The notes below the pieces were generated by a model. It was given only the letters and a program-made list of their open reading frames with translations, ran no database searches and was not told the DNA's origin. From Tubiluchus corallicola (taxonomy: Eukaryota; Priapulida; Priapulimorpha; Priapulimorphida; Tubiluchidae), in contig JAQGDQ010000057.1 of NCBI GenBank assembly GCA_030141605.1, positions 310,001 to 374,000 of the forward strand: a DNA stretch of 64,000 nt, in the 5' to 3' direction. This document shows positions 62,528-64,000 of the stretch, one piece after another (position 1 is the first letter of the stretch; every line of letters starts with the position of its first letter). The translations under genes were made by a program, and so were the position numbers.

Positions 62528-64000
62528 ATGGAGACATTGTCTATAATGTGTGTCTGCTACAGGTCCCCATCACAAGACGCCCATGGTGAAGATCCATTCA
62601 TTGTCCATTTTGAACATTCTTATAACAACCTACTGAACTCACATCTTAAATACCCCTATTGCATAGTAATTGTCGGTGACTTTAACGCGAAATGTAAGGC
62701 GTGGGATCCTGAAGAAAGCAGTGAGGGTTCAATAGGCCGAAAATTACATAAACTTTGTAACTCAAAACCTGTTATTTCAAATAATTAGTGATCATACTCG
62801 TGTGGGGGGAACAAACAAGTCTTTGCTTGACGTAATAACAACAGACTCACCTGGCCTTTTTAATGACACTGGAATACTTTCCCAAATATTTAATTGTGTT
62901 TCAGTTTTCAGAAAACAAAGAAAATAAATTCAGTTTTTAGAGAACAACTTCCAGCATTCCACCCATTGTGCTTACAAAAGGAAGGTATATTATTTTGAAC
63001 GTGCTAATTGGACTGCTTTAAACAACTTAATATCAACGTTAGACTGGAATGAAGTAAATGCAGAGAAAAATGTCTATAGCATTTTTGAGCAATTAGTCAA
63101 TAAACTGATGAATATAATCGAAGCTTGTAAACCTAGTCAAATAGTTACAATCCGTGGTAAACCGTGAATGAAAAGTTTTGTAACAAAGTTAAGATGACAG
63201 GCTGCTAAAAGAAAAATTATGTGGATATCATAAATTGAAAAATACGCCCTTGTCACGCCAGACTTACACTAACGCTAGGAACAAATATAATAACTCGATA
63301 ACCAGCCCAAAAACAAGTTCAAAAACATGGTGGGCTATTACAACGCACTAATAATAATAGTTCTGATGCTATTCCTCTCTCTTAAAGACTGCTTTGATGG
63401 TTAATGACACTGTTTCCAAAAGTAACATGTTGAACATGTATTCCTCAAAACAATGCTATGTTGATGCTTATACTTCTCAGTTAAAGAATGAGTCGAAACT
63501 CAGTTATCTAGAGCCGAAAAAAACTTGGTAAATCTTTACTTAGCAAAGTTGAACACCAATAAGTCAGTTGGGCCTGTTGGCATTAGTAATGTCGAACTCA
63601 AATCTTGCGCGAACTCCCTAACGAAGCCATTAACAAGGTTATTTAACATTTCACTGCAATCAGGCCATTTTCCTATTCTGTGAAAAACTGCTAACATCTG
63701 TCCTGTGCATAAATCTGGGGACAGACAACTTGTTTCTAATTACAGGTATTGTTACTATCTTGTATCTCAAAAATATTATATCGGGTGGTATACAAACAAT
63801 TATACAAGTACCTAGTCATTGATAATGACTTTCTGACAAATCGTAACTGTGGTTTTAGGCTGGTGACAATACTACCAACCAACTAATTTCAATTGCGGAT
63901 AAGCTCTATGGAGAAGTAGATAATTGTGCTGTAATATACACAGTATCTTTAAACATAAGTAAGGCCTTTGATAAGGTTGGCATGCTGGGCTCCTATTCAG
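62528..64000 (+). mobile_element. Decayed LINE (endonuclease and reverse transcriptase), cut by window end
   Basis: 62528-62788 is open and encodes part of an endonuclease domain including YCIVIVGDFNAKCKAWDP (GDFN codons 62675-62686). After frameshifts, SLLDVITTDSPGLFND continues the domain to about 62880. Further right are reverse-transcriptase blocks: LNTNKSVGPVGISNVELKSC, NICPVHKSGDRQLVSNYR and, at the edge, VSLNISKAFDKVG. Several stops and frameshifts; inactive. jockey/CR1-like. It lies upstream of the collagen gene in opposite orientation. Confidence 0.85.

Overview
The window is nuclear DNA from an invertebrate metazoan. It is AT-rich, its genes are split by GT-AG introns, and it is full of microsatellites, minisatellites and decayed retroelements. 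The gene set (pentraxin, FAR1-type fatty acyl-CoA reductase, S1 protease, and a short-chain 'spongin-type' collagen with a two-part C-terminal domain) suits a marine invertebrate such as a tunicate, a cnidarian or a similar lineage. I cannot fix the phylum from sequence alone. There is no sign of bacterial genes, operons, CRISPR arrays or organellar DNA. Gene models were built by hand from splice sites and reading-frame phase. None was checked against transcripts.

Layout. 1-3496 is non-coding as far as I can see. 3497-8749 (+) holds the last four exons of a pentraxin-domain gene whose 5' end is not visible; its first visible intron carries a large pentanucleotide array. 11167-24164 (-) is a complete 12-exon fatty acyl-CoA reductase. 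Its introns hold a Penelope-like element with inverted terminal copies, a foldback-type composite repeat with a decayed unknown ORF, and a short telomere-like tract. 25.6-27.1 kb contains a 41-bp minisatellite and a second inverted repeat with hammerhead-like cores. 28432-29586 (-) is an intronless chymotrypsin-fold serine protease with an unusual tail. 29.6-43.5 kb is gene-poor: candidate orphan exons, a pentanucleotide array, a tRNA-like relic, two decayed LINEs, and a solo LTR with a perfect 5-bp target duplication sitting inside one LINE. 43921-51758 (+) is a complete seven-exon gene for a type II membrane coiled-coil protein of GOLM/GOLIM architecture. 54678-61734 (-) is a short-chain collagen gene lacking only its 5' exon(s). 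The right edge is a further LINE, cut by the window end.

The genes are independent single-copy loci. Nothing suggests a shared pathway or an operon. I found no clear new molecular system. The most informative observations are the nested or inverted retroelement structures, the protease with altered pocket and tail, the extended pentraxin tail, and a short near-perfect intronic hairpin.
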